A stretch of DNA of 5,751 nt from NCBI GenBank assembly GCA_030039935.1, contig JASHUQ010000005.1:1-5751 (forward strand). The letters are read 5' to 3'. Shown in pieces: positions 5,634-5,751 of the stretch. Numbering within the stretch: position 1 is the first letter of the stretch; the number at the start of each line of letters is the position of its first letter. This DNA comes from Microcaldota archaeon (GTDB taxonomy: Archaea; Micrarchaeota; Micrarchaeia; Micrarchaeales; Micrarchaeaceae). The position numbers were made by a program, and so were the translations under genes. The notes under the pieces are model-generated. The model saw only the letters and a list, made by a program, of their open reading frames with translations, searched no databases and was not told the DNA's origin.

Positions 5634-5751
5634 TGAAGATTTATTTTGGTGGATCGATTAGAGGAGGAAGAATAGACCAGCAGCTATACCAGGAATTGAT
5701 AGACTATCTGAGAAGGTATGGGGAGGTTTTATCCGAGCATGTTGGCGATCC
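5633..5751 (+). CDS. 2'-deoxynucleoside 5'-phosphate N-hydrolase-like protein (DNPH1/Rcl family), 3' truncated by window
   Basis: Only the first 39 codons are inside the window. They read MKIYFGGSIRGGR followed by IDQQLYQELIDYLRRYG and EVLSEHVGD. The first strand, the GGSIRGGR phosphate-binding loop (residues 6-13) and the SEH motif (34-36) match the DNPH1/Rcl branch of the nucleoside 2-deoxyribosyltransferase superfamily. Members cleave the N-glycosidic bond of deoxynucleoside 5'-monophosphates, for example damaged or modified ones, in the cytoplasm. The catalytic Asp and Glu expected further along are beyond the window, so activity cannot be judged. Its ATG overlaps the stop of the preceding gene by one base and follows AGAGGT, indicating an operon with the methyltransferase-like gene. 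A classical deoxyribosyltransferase is the alternative, but the SIRGGR spelling favours DNPH1. Confidence 0.88.
   Translation, partial: MKIYFGGSIRGGRIDQQLYQELIDYLRRYGEVLSEHVGD

Noticed and set aside
1..5751. tRNA genes, rRNA genes, insertion sequences or attachment sites
   Set aside because: All spacers are short (119 bases at most) and hold no cloverleaf-like arms or GTTCGA-type T-loop. No transposase or integrase motif or flanking terminal repeats were seen.

Overview
The window looks like a stretch of archaeal chromosome, probably from an uncultivated lineage of the DPANN/ARMAN (Micrarchaeota-like) or Thermoplasmata-like kind. This assignment is inference. It rests on TATA-like boxes placed about 25 bp upstream of apparently leaderless genes, arginine coded mostly by AGA/AGG, heavy ATA use for isoleucine, a surface protein full of N-glycosylation sequons, and a two-domain archaeal/Gram-positive type Sua5. 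Coding density is very high. No mobile element, CRISPR array, rRNA or tRNA is visible, and no gene-free stretch exceeds about 120 bases.

Layout from left to right. Bases 1-84 hold an AT-rich putative promoter, a small inverted repeat and a short direct repeat. They lead into an unrecognised plus-strand ORF (about 85-483) whose 5' end is unclear and may be frameshifted. It meets, tail to tail, a minus-strand gene (488-1156) for a single-pass, N-terminally anchored, sequon-rich surface protein. A divergent control region (1157-1275) separates that gene from a plus-strand PH-like plus zinc-ribbon protein (1276-1815). The last 12 bases of this gene overlap the 3' end of minus-strand Sua5 (1804-2886), the L-threonylcarbamoyladenylate synthase that starts tRNA t6A synthesis. 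Sua5 lies 10 bases downstream of a gene for a four-helix membrane protein with a soluble C-terminal domain (2897-3901), so the two probably form one transcription unit read from a promoter near 3927.

Upstream of that unit, also on the minus strand, is a divergent lipoate-protein ligase/octanoyltransferase family gene (3945-4820). It keeps the RRxSGGR motif but carries serine where the family's key lysine is expected. A 54-bp divergent spacer with a palindromic TATTAATA box separates it from a plus-strand pair: a spermidine-synthase-fold methyltransferase-like gene lacking the polyamine-site motif (4875-5633), and the start of a DNPH1/Rcl-type nucleotide N-hydrolase gene (5633 to the window edge), joined by a one-base TAATG overlap.

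The clear functional themes are housekeeping: tRNA modification, lipoyl metabolism and nucleotide sanitation. I found no convincing new multi-gene defence or mobile system. The most notable points are the lysine-less LplA homologue, the uncharacterised membrane protein next to Sua5, the heavily sequon-bearing surface protein, and the compact promoter that may serve both directions.
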